Shown in pieces: positions 7,421 to 14,141 of a stretch of DNA of 15,166 nucleotides (position 1 is the first letter of the stretch; the number at the start of each line of letters is the position of its first letter). The stretch lies in NCBI GenBank assembly GCA_002386585.1, contig DGIZ01000181.1, positions 1-15,166 of the forward strand, written 5' to 3'. This DNA is from Brevundimonas sp. UBA4609 (lineage in GTDB: Bacteria; Pseudomonadota; Alphaproteobacteria; Caulobacterales; Caulobacteraceae). A model generated the notes under the pieces. It was not told the origin of the DNA and ran no database searches. It saw nothing but the letters and a program-made list of their open reading frames with translations. A program made the translations under genes and the position numbers.

Positions 7421-7447
7421 TCTGAGACTGAAAAGAGGGGGGAGGGG

Positions 7448-8866
7448 ATGAACGCATCGATCGCGGCGCTGGCCTATCTGGCGGCGGGGGTTCTGTTCAT
7501 CCTCTCGCTCAGGGGGCTGTCCAGTCCCGAGACCAGCCGACGGGGCAATACGCTGGGCATGGTCGGCATGGCCCTGGCCGTCGGCGTCACCCTGCTGACG
7601 CTGGGGACCAGCGGGGCGCTGGACCCCCTGACCCTGGCCCTGATTGCGGGCGGAGTCGTGGTCGGCGGCGGCGCGGGCGCGGTGATCGCCAACCGCGTGC
7701 CGATGACGGCCATGCCGCAGCTGGTCGCGGCGTTTCACTCCCTGGTCGGGCTAGCCGCCTGTCTGGTGGCGGTGGGGGCGGTCTATGCGCCCGACGCCTT
7801 CGGGATCATGACGGCGACGGGCGGGATCAAGACTCTGTCCATCGTCGAGCTAAGCCTGGGCGTCGCCATCGGGGCCATCACCTTCACCGGCTCGGTCATC
7901 GCCTTCGCCAAGTTGGACGGGCGGATGAGCGGGGCGCCGATCCTTTTGCCCGCGCGGCACCTGATCAACATCGCCCTGGCCCTGGCCCTGGTCTTCCTGA
8001 TCGGCGTCCTGATCGGGACGGGCGGGACGGCGGTCTGGGCCTTCTGGGGCGTGTTCGCCATCGCCCTGATCCTGGGCGCGACCCTGATCATCCCCATCGG
8101 CGGGGCGGACATGCCGGTGGTGGTGTCCATGCTGAACTCCTATTCCGGCTGGGCGGCGGCGGCCCTGGGCTTCACGCTGGAGAACATCGCCCTGATCATC
8201 ACCGGCGCCCTGGTCGGATCGTCGGGGGCCATCCTCAGCTACATCATGTGCAAGGGCATGAACCGCAGCTTCATCAGCGTCATCCTGGGCGGTTTCGGCG
8301 CCGAGGCGGGCGCGGCGGCGGGCGGCGGAGCGGTCGATACGCGACCGGTCAAGCAGGGCTCGGCCGAGGACGCCGCCTTCATCATGAAGAACGCCTCCAA
8401 GGTCATCATCGTGCCCGGCTACGGCATGGCGGTGGCCCAGGCGCAGCACGCCCTTCGCGAAATGGCGGACACGCTGAAGGAGGAGGGCGTCGAGGTGAAA
8501 TACGCCATCCACCCCGTCGCGGGCCGGATGCCGGGCCACATGAACGTCCTGCTGGCCGAGGCCAACGTCCCCTATGACGAGGTGTTCGAGTTGGAGGACA
8601 TCAACAGCGAATTCGCCTCGGCCGACGTGGCCTTCGTCATCGGCGCCAACGACGTGACCAATCCGGCCGCCAAGACCGATCCGCAGTCGCCCATTTACGG
8701 CATGCCGGTTCTGGACGTGGAGAAGGCCGGCACGGTCTTGTTCATCAAGCGGTCGATGGGCAGCGGCTACGCCGGGGTCGAGAACGAGCTCTTCTTCCGC
8801 GACAACACCATGATGCTGTTCGCCGACGCCAAGAAGATGGTCGAGGGGATCGTGAAGGCCCTTTGA
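7448..8866 (+). CDS. pntB: NAD(P)+ transhydrogenase, subunit beta (membrane domain IIb plus NADP-binding domain III)
   Basis: A 472-residue subunit. Residues ~1-285 hold about nine membrane helices. H97 in FHSLVGLAA corresponds to the proton-channel histidine (His91 in E. coli), and NSYSGWAAAALGF is another conserved channel segment. Residues ~310-472 are the NADP(H)-binding domain III with PGYGMAVAQAQ (Gly324-Tyr-Gly326), the HPVAGRMPGHMNVLLAEA block, GANDVTNPA from 399, and the KRSMGSGYAGVENELF lid. All expected motifs are present, so the pump should be functional with PntAA and PntAB. A very strong ribosome-binding site (GGGGGGAGGGG) directly precedes the ATG at 7448. That suggests independent, efficient initiation, which makes sense because two extra genes separate it from pntAB. 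Confidence 0.96.
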   Translation: MNASIAALAYLAAGVLFILSLRGLSSPETSRRGNTLGMVGMALAVGVTLLTLGTSGALDPLTLALIAGGVVVGGGAGAVIANRVPMTAMPQLVAAFHSLVGLAACLVAVGAVYAPDAFGIMTATGGIKTLSIVELSLGVAIGAITFTGSVIAFAKLDGRMSGAPILLPARHLINIALALALVFLIGVLIGTGGTAVWAFWGVFAIALILGATLIIPIGGADMPVVVSMLNSYSGWAAAALGFTLENIALIITGALVGSSGAILSYIMCKGMNRSFISVILGGFGAEAGAAAGGGAVDTRPVKQGSAEDAAFIMKNASKVIIVPGYGMAVAQAQHALREMADTLKEEGVEVKYAIHPVAGRMPGHMNVLLAEANVPYDEVFELEDINSEFASADVAFVIGANDVTNPAAKTDPQSPIYGMPVLDVEKAGTVLFIKRSMGSGYAGVENELFFRDNTMMLFADAKKMVEGIVKAL

Positions 8867-8936
8867 GTTCGCGCAAGAGAACCCATCGCGCCGTGGTGCG
8901 TTGGTTGCGACGCTCAACCTGAGCCGTGGAGAGATG

Positions 8937-9662
8937 ATGACTGCATTCCAAGGACTGAAAACGGTCGTCCTGCTGGGCGCCCTTGCGGGACTGTCGGCCT
9001 GCGGCCAAGCGGACAAGACGGCTGAAAAGGCTGATGCGGCCCCGACTGAGGCGCCCCAGGCGGCGCCCGAGGCCGCGCCTGTGGCGGGCGGCGCGCCGAC
9101 GATCGACCAGATGATGGGGGTGCAGGTCGCCTATCTGGAATCCAAGCTGGGCCCGGCCCGCACGGTTCGGGACAAGGAACGCACCTATGAGATCGGCGAC
9201 TGCACGGTCCGCGTCAGCGCTGATGGCGGCGAGGTCGTCGGCTACGCCGTGCCGATGACTCCGGCTTGTTCGACCCAGGCCCTGGCGGCGCTGAAGGACT
9301 ATGACCTGCCGCAGAAGATCGACCTGACCATGGGCGAGTTCGCGGCGGCGCGCGGCAACGTCGACTTCAAGGCCGACTGCCTGACCCTGTGCGGCAATGC
9401 GGCCGATCCCTGGGTCCATCTGGAGAGCCCCGGCCCGCGCGCCTTCCCAGGCATCCGCGCCTCGGCCGTGATGGTCAGCGACGCCACCATCGACGCCTCC
9501 TTCCGCATCCGCGACGCCATCAAGGCGGCCAAGGGCGAGGACTACGTCATCGACACGACCTTCAACTGCAGCGCCGACTTCGACCAACTGGCGATCCGCG
9601 AACTGAAGACCGTCCGCATCGACGAGATCGAGGTCGGCTACATCCCTTACGGCGGGTGCTGA
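8937..9662 (+). CDS. Predicted lipoprotein with six extra cysteines, function unknown
   Basis: A 241-residue protein with a lipoprotein signal: VVLLGALAGLSAC, lipid-modified at C22. An Ala/Pro/Glu-rich linker runs from about 24 to 56 and is followed by a globular region. That region has six cysteines (C89, C111, C148, C152, C211, C241), an even number that would suit three disulfides. C148 and C152 form CLTLC, and C241 is the very last residue. I do not recognise a family. The chosen ATG at 8937 has GGAG 5 bases before it; the ATG at 8934 is too close to that site. It follows pntB by 70 bases and precedes a second lipoprotein gene by 10 bases. Location at the inner or outer membrane cannot be settled here; there is no Asp after the cysteine (Gly instead), so export to the outer membrane is plausible. 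Confidence 0.75.
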   Translation: MTAFQGLKTVVLLGALAGLSACGQADKTAEKADAAPTEAPQAAPEAAPVAGGAPTIDQMMGVQVAYLESKLGPARTVRDKERTYEIGDCTVRVSADGGEVVGYAVPMTPACSTQALAALKDYDLPQKIDLTMGEFAAARGNVDFKADCLTLCGNAADPWVHLESPGPRAFPGIRASAVMVSDATIDASFRIRDAIKAAKGEDYVIDTTFNCSADFDQLAIRELKTVRIDEIEVGYIPYGGC

Positions 9663-9672
9663 GGGCGAGGCG

Positions 9673-10155
9673 GTGAAGCACGGCGCGGTTCTGCGCGTCG
9701 GGGCGGCGCTGGCGGCGGTCGCCGCCGCCTTGGCCGCCTGCTCGGCGATGATCCCGGTGAACATCAGCGGCGACCTTGAGCAGCCGATCGCGACCTTCGG
9801 CGTCGATCCCGCAACACCCGAAAAGGCCTGTCTGGGCGGTCTGGCCGTGCATGAGCGGTCGAACGCCATGATGCGGCCGATCTGGTCGATCGAGGCGCGC
9901 GGTCGCGACTGCCGGGGCGTGAGGCAGGTGGTCTATGGTCAGGCGCCCGAGGGGTTCGAGACGACGGTGGAGGCTGCGCCGCTGAAGCCCGGCGTGCGCT
10001 ACGCCGTGGTCGGATACGGCTTGACCGGCGGGCCGCTGAGCCGCGTGCCCTGGCGCGGCGGAGACGAAGTGATGTTCGAGGGCGGACGCTGGCGCCTCGT
10101 CGCGCCGCAGCAGCGCGGCCCGCACATGGACGCCGAGGGCGAAGCAGCCCACTAG
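9673..10155 (+). CDS. Small predicted lipoprotein, function unknown
   Basis: A 160-residue protein started by GTG at 9673, with GAGGGCGAGG just upstream. The first 22 residues form a lipoprotein signal (ALAAVAAALAAC, lipid cysteine C23). The mature part contains two cysteines (in EKACLGG and GRDCRGV) and the segments YAVVGYGLTGGPLSRVPW and FEGGRWRL, suggesting a small beta-rich domain. No family is recognised. It starts 10 bases after the preceding lipoprotein stop and ends 7 bases before the cupin-like gene, so the three are probably one transcription unit. The start codon is the least certain point. Confidence 0.65.
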   Translation: MKHGAVLRVGAALAAVAAALAACSAMIPVNISGDLEQPIATFGVDPATPEKACLGGLAVHERSNAMMRPIWSIEARGRDCRGVRQVVYGQAPEGFETTVEAAPLKPGVRYAVVGYGLTGGPLSRVPWRGGDEVMFEGGRWRLVAPQQRGPHMDAEGEAAH

Positions 10156-10162
10156 CGGCCGG

Positions 10163-10537
10163 ATGGAAGGCGCGGATTTCACGCTCGAGGAGGTTGTCGA
10201 GAGCCTGGGGTTGCGGCCGCTGGGTGACGGCGGCTGGGGCCGTCTTATGGGCGCCGGGTCGAGCGAGCCGGGCGAGACGGTCGGGGCCTATCGCCTGCTG
10301 ACCCCCGATGCGCCGTCCGACTGGCGCGCGATCGAGGTCGAGGAGCTGTGGACCGCCTATATGGGCGCGCCGCTGGAGGTCGAACTGGCCACCGAGACGG
10401 GCGTGCGGCGCGAAACCCTGGCGGCCGGATCGGGTCTGTGGATCACCATTCCGCCGGGCGGCTGGCTGCGAACGCGGGCGGTCGGCGGGTGGTGTCTGGC
10501 GGGACGGATCGGGACGGAGCAGAGCCGCCATGGATGA
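10163..10537 (+). CDS. Cupin_5 (DUF985)-like protein with altered metal-ligand positions
   Basis: A 124-residue protein whose order of motifs follows the Cupin_5/DUF985 family: an N-terminal LEEVVESLGLRPLGDGGWG, then SDWRAIEVEELWTAYMGAPL, then PPGGWLRTRAVGGWCLAGRIG. In typical members the middle block is close to W-H-R-x-x-S/D-D-E-x-W-x-x-H-x-G-x-P-L. Here the two histidines are replaced by R55 and Y66, while E61, W54, W63 and G68 are kept. The fold is probably the family's beta barrel, but the usual metal site is likely gone, so a binding or structural role is more plausible than metal catalysis. The protein is slightly shorter than the usual ~140-170 residues. The ATG at 10163 lies 7 bases after the lipoprotein stop. 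The family match is by eye. Confidence 0.65.
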   Translation: MEGADFTLEEVVESLGLRPLGDGGWGRLMGAGSSEPGETVGAYRLLTPDAPSDWRAIEVEELWTAYMGAPLEVELATETGVRRETLAAGSGLWITIPPGGWLRTRAVGGWCLAGRIGTEQSRHG

Positions 10538-10583
10538 GGCTTTCCCATCGGCGGGACATGAAACGCCGCTATTTCTGATAGGC

Positions 10584-10611
10584 TTGCTGACGGCGGCGAA
10601 GAGATTATAGC
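10584..10611 (+). promoter_or_regulatory. Candidate promoter of the amidohydrolase, placed for a leaderless mRNA
   Basis: TTGCTGA (10584-10590), a 13-base spacer, then ATTATAGC (10604-10611), which shares T, A, A and C with GCTANAWC and contains a TATA-like core. Seven bases after the -10 end is position 10618, exactly the A of the amidohydrolase ATG. No ribosome-binding site lies at a usable distance, which fits a leaderless transcript. Confidence 0.4.
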
Positions 10612-10617
10612 GGATTC

Positions 10618-12084
10618 ATGCGCACCTTCCTGATCGCCGCCTCCGCCCTGCTGTCCGCCTGCGCCCTGGCGCCGCTGGCCGCCGCCCAGACGCCCGTCCA
10701 GCCGGTCGACCTGCTGCTGACCTCGGCCACGGTGGTCGACGTCGAGAAGGGGACGACGACGCCGGATCAGCTGGTCGCCGTGCGCGGCGGCGATATCGTG
10801 GCCGTAGGCCCCGAGGGCGAGGCGGGCCTCTATCAGGCCGCGCGGACGCTGGATCTGGGCGACCGCTACGTCATGCCGGGCCTGTGGGACATGCACGTCC
10901 ACTTCGGCGGCGGCGAGGCCCTGATCGAGGAGAACGCCGAGCTGATGCCGCTGTTCGTGGTCAACGGCGTGGTCGCGGTGCGCGACGCGGCGGGCGATCT
11001 GGCGCAGCAGGTGCTGGACTGGCGCGCGTCGCCGCCGACCGCCGATGCGCCGCGCATCTTCACCTCCGGCCCCAAGATCGAGGGGATCGCCCCCGTCTGG
11101 AAGGGCGTGATCGAGACGGGCAGCGAGGCGGACGTGGACGCCGCTCTGGACCGGCTGCAGACCCTGCGCGTCGACTTCGTCAAGATCACCGACAACACCC
11201 TGAAGCCGGAGCTTTTCCTCTACGCCGTGCGCGAGGCGAAGAAGCGGGGCATGAAGACCTCGGCCCACATCCCCGCCAGCATCACGGTGCTGGAGGCCGC
11301 CGAGGCGGGGCTGTCTTCGATCGAGCATCTGGACTACGCCATGAAGGCGGGTTCGCGCGACGAGGCGGCCATCGCCGCCGATTATCTGGCGGGCAAATAC
11401 ACCTACGCCCAGACCATGCGGCGCTATGCCGACACCTTCGACGGGGAGACGGCGCGCCGGGTCTATGCGCGTCTGGCGGAACTGGGCACGGCGGTGTCGC
11501 CGACCCTCTACGGTTCGACCACTCTGGCGAACCTGGATCTGGACGATCATTCGCATGACGAGGGCCTGGCCTATGTCGGGCCGGGCATCCGGGCGACCTA
11601 TGATTGGCGCATCCAGCGCGCCGCTCAGGCCACGCGGCAGCAGGTCGAGGACCGTCATTTCGTCAAGGACGTCACCGCGCGCACCCTGCCCATGCTGCGC
11701 GATGCGGGCGTGACCATCCTGACCGGGACGGACGCGGGTTTCCTCAACTCGTTCAACTATCCGGGCTTCTCGCTGCACGATGAGCTGGAGCTCTATGTGA
11801 AGCTGGGCCTGACGCCGCGCGAGGCCTTGATGGGCTCGGTCGTGGACGGGCCGCGCTTCCTGAACCAGGGCGAACGTTACGGCGCCGTGGCGGCAGGCAA
11901 GTCGGCAGACCTGCTGGTGCTGGAGGCCGATCCCCTGAAGGACGTCAGCGCCACGCGCGACGCCGAGGCGGTGGTGTTGCGCGGCCGCCTGATCGATGCG
12001 GCGGAACTGGAGCGGATGCGCGCCGAAATCCGCGCTCGGGTCGCGGCGCGCAATGCGGTCTTTACGCCTTCGCCAGCGTCCTGA
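10618..12084 (+). CDS. Exported amidohydrolase-family protein (imidazolonepropionase/prolidase-like)
   Basis: A 488-residue metal-dependent hydrolase with a signal peptide (MRTFLIAASALLSACALAPLAAA, cut before QTPVQ), so probably periplasmic. An alternative is lipid attachment at the cysteine in LLSAC. Motifs of the amidohydrolase TIM barrel are complete: H93 and H95 in MPGLWDMHVHFG, K189 in VDFVKITDN (expected to be carboxylated and bridge two metals), H217 in SAHI, H237 in IEHLDY, and D372 in ILTGTDAG. The C-terminal block GAVAAGKSADLLVLEADPL is the small beta domain typical of the family. Relatives include Xaa-Pro dipeptidases and other peptide or cyclic-amide hydrolases; the substrate cannot be read from sequence. 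The 3' end overlaps the convergent HdeD-family gene by 23 bases. A GCTATTTC box at 10568-10575 could be another -10 site. Confidence 0.92.
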   Translation: MRTFLIAASALLSACALAPLAAAQTPVQPVDLLLTSATVVDVEKGTTTPDQLVAVRGGDIVAVGPEGEAGLYQAARTLDLGDRYVMPGLWDMHVHFGGGEALIEENAELMPLFVVNGVVAVRDAAGDLAQQVLDWRASPPTADAPRIFTSGPKIEGIAPVWKGVIETGSEADVDAALDRLQTLRVDFVKITDNTLKPELFLYAVREAKKRGMKTSAHIPASITVLEAAEAGLSSIEHLDYAMKAGSRDEAAIAADYLAGKYTYAQTMRRYADTFDGETARRVYARLAELGTAVSPTLYGSTTLANLDLDDHSHDEGLAYVGPGIRATYDWRIQRAAQATRQQVEDRHFVKDVTARTLPMLRDAGVTILTGTDAGFLNSFNYPGFSLHDELELYVKLGLTPREALMGSVVDGPRFLNQGERYGAVAAGKSADLLVLEADPLKDVSATRDAEAVVLRGRLIDAAELERMRAEIRARVAARNAVFTPSPAS

Positions 12085-12640
12085 CCTTGAAGGCGACCCA
12101 GATCAGCAGCAGGCCGAACAGCACGGCCCACGCCGCGATCAGCCACAGCAGGCCCAGGGCGCCCGCCCCCGGCATGAAGACCAGGATCAGGCCGAAGATC
12201 ACGGACAGGGCGCCGGCGGCGCCCAGGCTCCACTCATTGGCGATCTCGTTGCGCAGGCGAATGGCGCCGACGATTTCGAGCACGCCGCGCAGGATCGACC
12301 AGAAGCCGATCAGATAGACCAGGACCAGGGCCGTCAGTCCCGGCCAGGCGAAGGCGACTCCGGCGGCCAGGATGCTGATCACGCCGCCCAGCGCCAACCA
12401 CCAGCGCGGGGCGAAGCCGCCGCCCCGGATCGCCGCGATCAGGGCCAGAACCCCGTCGACCAGGGCGTAGATCCCATAGACCAGGATCAGGGACACAAGG
12501 CTGATCTGCGGCCAGATGAAGGTCAGGACGCCGAAGGCCACGGCGGCGATCCCGCGCAACAGCAGCAGCCACCAGGATCGATGCAGGGCGGATTTCACGA
12601 GGCCTTCCAGCGAAGGCGCGGCGGTGTTGGACGAGGACAT
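12062..12640 (-). CDS. HdeD family (DUF308) integral membrane protein
   Basis: A 192-residue protein with a short polar N-terminus (MSSSNTAAPSLEGLVKSALH) and six hydrophobic helices, with the characteristic WWLLLLRGIAAVAFGVLTFIWP at the first helix, VYGIYALVDG at the second, and paired Trp-Pro turns (FIWPQ, FAWPG). This is the HdeD/DUF308 fold, inner-membrane proteins named after the E. coli acid-resistance protein. A role in envelope stress is possible but not shown for this clade. The ATG at 12640 is preceded by GGGGAG with 8 bases of spacing. The longer open frame (to 13042) runs through a different gene and is not used. Its stop (TAA at 12062-12064) lies inside the convergent amidohydrolase gene. 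Confidence 0.9.
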   Translation of the reverse strand: MSSSNTAAPSLEGLVKSALHRSWWLLLLRGIAAVAFGVLTFIWPQISLVSLILVYGIYALVDGVLALIAAIRGGGFAPRWWLALGGVISILAAGVAFAWPGLTALVLVYLIGFWSILRGVLEIVGAIRLRNEIANEWSLGAAGALSVIFGLILVFMPGAGALGLLWLIAAWAVLFGLLLIWVAFKVRTLAKA

Positions 12641-12658
12641 GTTTGCAGCTCCCCTTTG

Positions 12659-12680
12659 GCGTGGCGGCGTACGGCCACGC
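12659..12680. other. Perfect short hairpin just upstream of the HdeD-family gene
   Basis: GCGTGGC (12659-12665) and GCCACGC (12674-12680) form a 7-bp stem with an 8-base loop. On the minus strand it lies in the 101-base gap after the small unknown gene and directly before the ribosome-binding site of the HdeD-family gene. It has no T-tract on either side, so it could be a weak terminator, an RNA processing point or a translation-control element. Confidence 0.35.
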
Positions 12681-12741
12681 TGGGCCAACGCGGCCGCGCG
12701 GGGGAGGGTTCCCTGATCCGCCCTCCTGCCCAGCCCTGGTC

Positions 12742-12981
12742 TCAGGCCGCCGCGCGCCAGTCCGAGCGGGCGTTGAACGGCGGGGTGTGGAACTCGTCCC
12801 ACAAGGCGTCCTCGTTGGTGTAGCGGCTGGTCGAGGCGCTGATCACGTCCACCACCTGCTCCTCCTGACGGTCCCAGATGACGGCCAGGTCGCTCTCGGT
12901 TTCGCACGGCACGATCATGTAGCGATCGGCGAAGGTCTTGCGGGCGGGCTTCTGGACGGTGGGGGTGCGGACGAAGGCCAT
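12742..12981 (-). CDS. Small conserved-looking hypothetical protein, divergent from WYL regulator
   Basis: A 79-residue soluble protein, MAFVRTPTVQKPARKTFADRY at the start, a central acidic part (CETESDLAVIWDRQEEQVVDVI) and an aromatic/acidic end (DALWDEFHTPPFNARSDWRAAA). No signal peptide, membrane helix or recognised domain. The ATG at 12981 has AGGAG with 7 bases of spacing, an excellent ribosome-binding site, and the composition differs from random antisense frames, so the gene is probably real. It is transcribed away from the WYL regulator gene 99 bases away and toward the HdeD-family gene 101 bases away. It may share a transcript with the latter and may be controlled by the regulator; both are inferences. 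Confidence 0.7.
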   Translation of the reverse strand: MAFVRTPTVQKPARKTFADRYMIVPCETESDLAVIWDRQEEQVVDVISASTSRYTNEDALWDEFHTPPFNARSDWRAAA

Positions 12982-13014
12982 GGTGAAACTCCTGATGCGA
13001 AAGGCGTCGCCTCT

Positions 13015-13041
13015 TGCTGACAGGATGAATATGAGACAGCA
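13015..13041. promoter_or_regulatory. Candidate operator: interrupted dyad between the divergent genes
   Basis: TGCTGAC (13015-13021) and GACAGCA (13035-13041) form an inverted repeat (TGCTGNC, 13 bases, GNCAGCA). The half-site centres are 20 bases apart, about two helical turns, which suits a dimeric regulator. It lies 33 bases upstream of the minus-strand gene start and 39 bases upstream of the WYL regulator start. The WYL protein is the natural candidate to bind it. Confidence 0.35.
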
Positions 13042-13068
13042 TTACGCCAGTTTCGGACGTATCTCTGT

Positions 13069-13075
13069 GGAGAAG
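13069..13075 (+). promoter_or_regulatory. Ribosome-binding site supporting a TTG start for the WYL regulator
   Basis: GGAGAAG (13069-13075) lies 5 bases before the TTG at 13081. No in-frame ATG or GTG occurs between that TTG and the upstream stop at 13018, and the next ATG (13102) would remove the family-typical MRHDKA start. Confidence 0.6.
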
Positions 13076-13080
13076 ACATC

Positions 13081-14064
13081 TTGCGGCACGACAAGGCGGC
13101 CATGGTCATCGATCTGGCGCGGGGCATGGCGGCCAGCGCCGAGGGGCTGACGCTGAACGAGATGGCCGCTCAGCTGAACGTCGGCCGCCGCACGGCCGAG
13201 CGGATGCGCGACGCCGTGCTGATGCTGTTTCCGCAGGTCGAGGAGGTGTCCGACCCGCCGACCAAGCGCTGGCGCATCCGCGGCGGACTGTCGGCCTTTG
13301 AACAGGCGCCCACAGCGACCGAGATGCTGGAGCTGACCAAGGCGGCGGCCGCCCTACGCGCGGCGGGCGAACCGGCGCGGGCGGCGGCGTTGGAAAGCCT
13401 TGAGCGCAAGGTGAAGGCGGCGATGCGCTCGACCACCCTGAACCGCATGGCGCCGGATCTTGAGGCCTTGGTCCGGGCCGAGACCATCGCCGTCCAGGCC
13501 GGGCCGCGTCCCAGCGCCGACGAGACGGTGCTGGCCGAAATCCGCGGCGCGGTGCTGGCCGAGCGGCCGCTGAACTTCATCTACGCCCGACCGGGGGCCG
13601 AGGCGCGGACCCGCACCATGACGCCGTGCGGCCTGATGTTCGGCCGGGCCAACTATCTGGTGGCGGCGGACCGCGAGAGCGGGCGCATCCAGACCTTCCG
13701 TCTGGACCGGATGAGCGCGGTCGAGGCGGGCGAAGGCACGGCGCGTCCGCCTGAAGACTTCGATCTGGGCGCCTTCGCCAGCCAGTCCTTCGGCATCTAT
13801 CAGGACGAGATCGAGGAGGTCGCCCTGCGCATCGCGCCCGAGGGCGCGGACGAGGCGCGCGGCTGGCGCTGGCACCCGACCCAGACGATCGAGGATCAGG
13901 CCGACGGCTCGCTCGTGGTGCGGTTCCGCGCCTCGGGGATGCGCGAACTGGCCTGGCACCTGTTCACCTGGGGCGAGCAGGCGACCATCCTGGGACCGGA
14001 CCGGCTGAAGGCCGTGATGGCCGAGGCGCTCGCGGCGGCGGGCCGCGCCCTCGAACGGGCGTAA
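13081..14064 (+). CDS. WYL-domain transcriptional regulator (HTH + WYL + WCX)
   Basis: A 327-residue DNA-binding regulator. Residues ~1-65 form a winged helix-turn-helix (MRHDKAAMVIDLARGMAAS, then GLTLNEMAAQLNVGRRTAERMRDAV). Residues ~150-235 form the WYL ligand-sensing domain, with PCGLMFGRANYLVAADRESG and a TFRLDRM strand, in which the YLVA segment stands at the WYL motif. Residues ~243-322 are the C-terminal WCX region with MRELAWHLFTWGEQATILGP. WYL proteins sense nucleotides or small ligands and control varied genes, including DNA-damage and phage-defence genes, but nothing here shows a defence target. The start is TTG at 13081. The neighbouring divergent gene and the dyad between them suggest autoregulation and control of that gene. 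Confidence 0.9.
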   Translation: MRHDKAAMVIDLARGMAASAEGLTLNEMAAQLNVGRRTAERMRDAVLMLFPQVEEVSDPPTKRWRIRGGLSAFEQAPTATEMLELTKAAAALRAAGEPARAAALESLERKVKAAMRSTTLNRMAPDLEALVRAETIAVQAGPRPSADETVLAEIRGAVLAERPLNFIYARPGAEARTRTMTPCGLMFGRANYLVAADRESGRIQTFRLDRMSAVEAGEGTARPPEDFDLGAFASQSFGIYQDEIEEVALRIAPEGADEARGWRWHPTQTIEDQADGSLVVRFRASGMRELAWHLFTWGEQATILGPDRLKAVMAEALAAAGRALERA

Positions 14065-14087
14065 AGCTGAGCAAACCGTAAGGTGAC

Positions 14088-14103
14088 GGGCCGGGTTCGG
14101 CCC
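14088..14103 (+). terminator. Short GC hairpin after the WYL regulator, probable weak terminator
   Basis: GGGCCG (14088-14093) pairs with CGGCCC (14098-14103) around a GGTT loop, followed by CCTTAAG. It begins 24 bases after the regulator stop. There is no long T-tract, so termination may be partial. The overlapping GTGACGG (14083-14089) with CCTTAAGC 14 bases later (14104-14111) is a weak candidate promoter for the next gene. Confidence 0.45.
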
Positions 14104-14141
14104 CCTTAAGCTGCGCCGTTCACTGTGGGAGACTGCTCTTC

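Noticed and set aside
5250..9016. Minus-strand frames opposite the pnt genes (5250-6404, 7016-7738, 7850-9016)
   Set aside because: The plus strand encodes unmistakable transhydrogenase subunits; the minus frames have shadow composition.
10530..10610. Possible 26-residue ORF overlapping the end of the cupin-like gene (ATG at 10530)
   Set aside because: The ATG overlaps the cupin stop in a coupling-like way, but there is no conserved feature and the frame overlaps the putative amidohydrolase promoter. It is too short to support.
12641..13042. N-terminal extension of the HdeD-family frame to 13042
   Set aside because: The first ~134 residues are an Arg/Pro/His-rich reading across the 79-residue gene in another frame. 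A good ribosome-binding site precedes the internal ATG at 12640.
13081..14064. Defence island associated with the WYL regulator
   Set aside because: WYL regulators can control phage defence, but no nuclease, helicase, reverse transcriptase, NTPase or toxin gene is present in the window.
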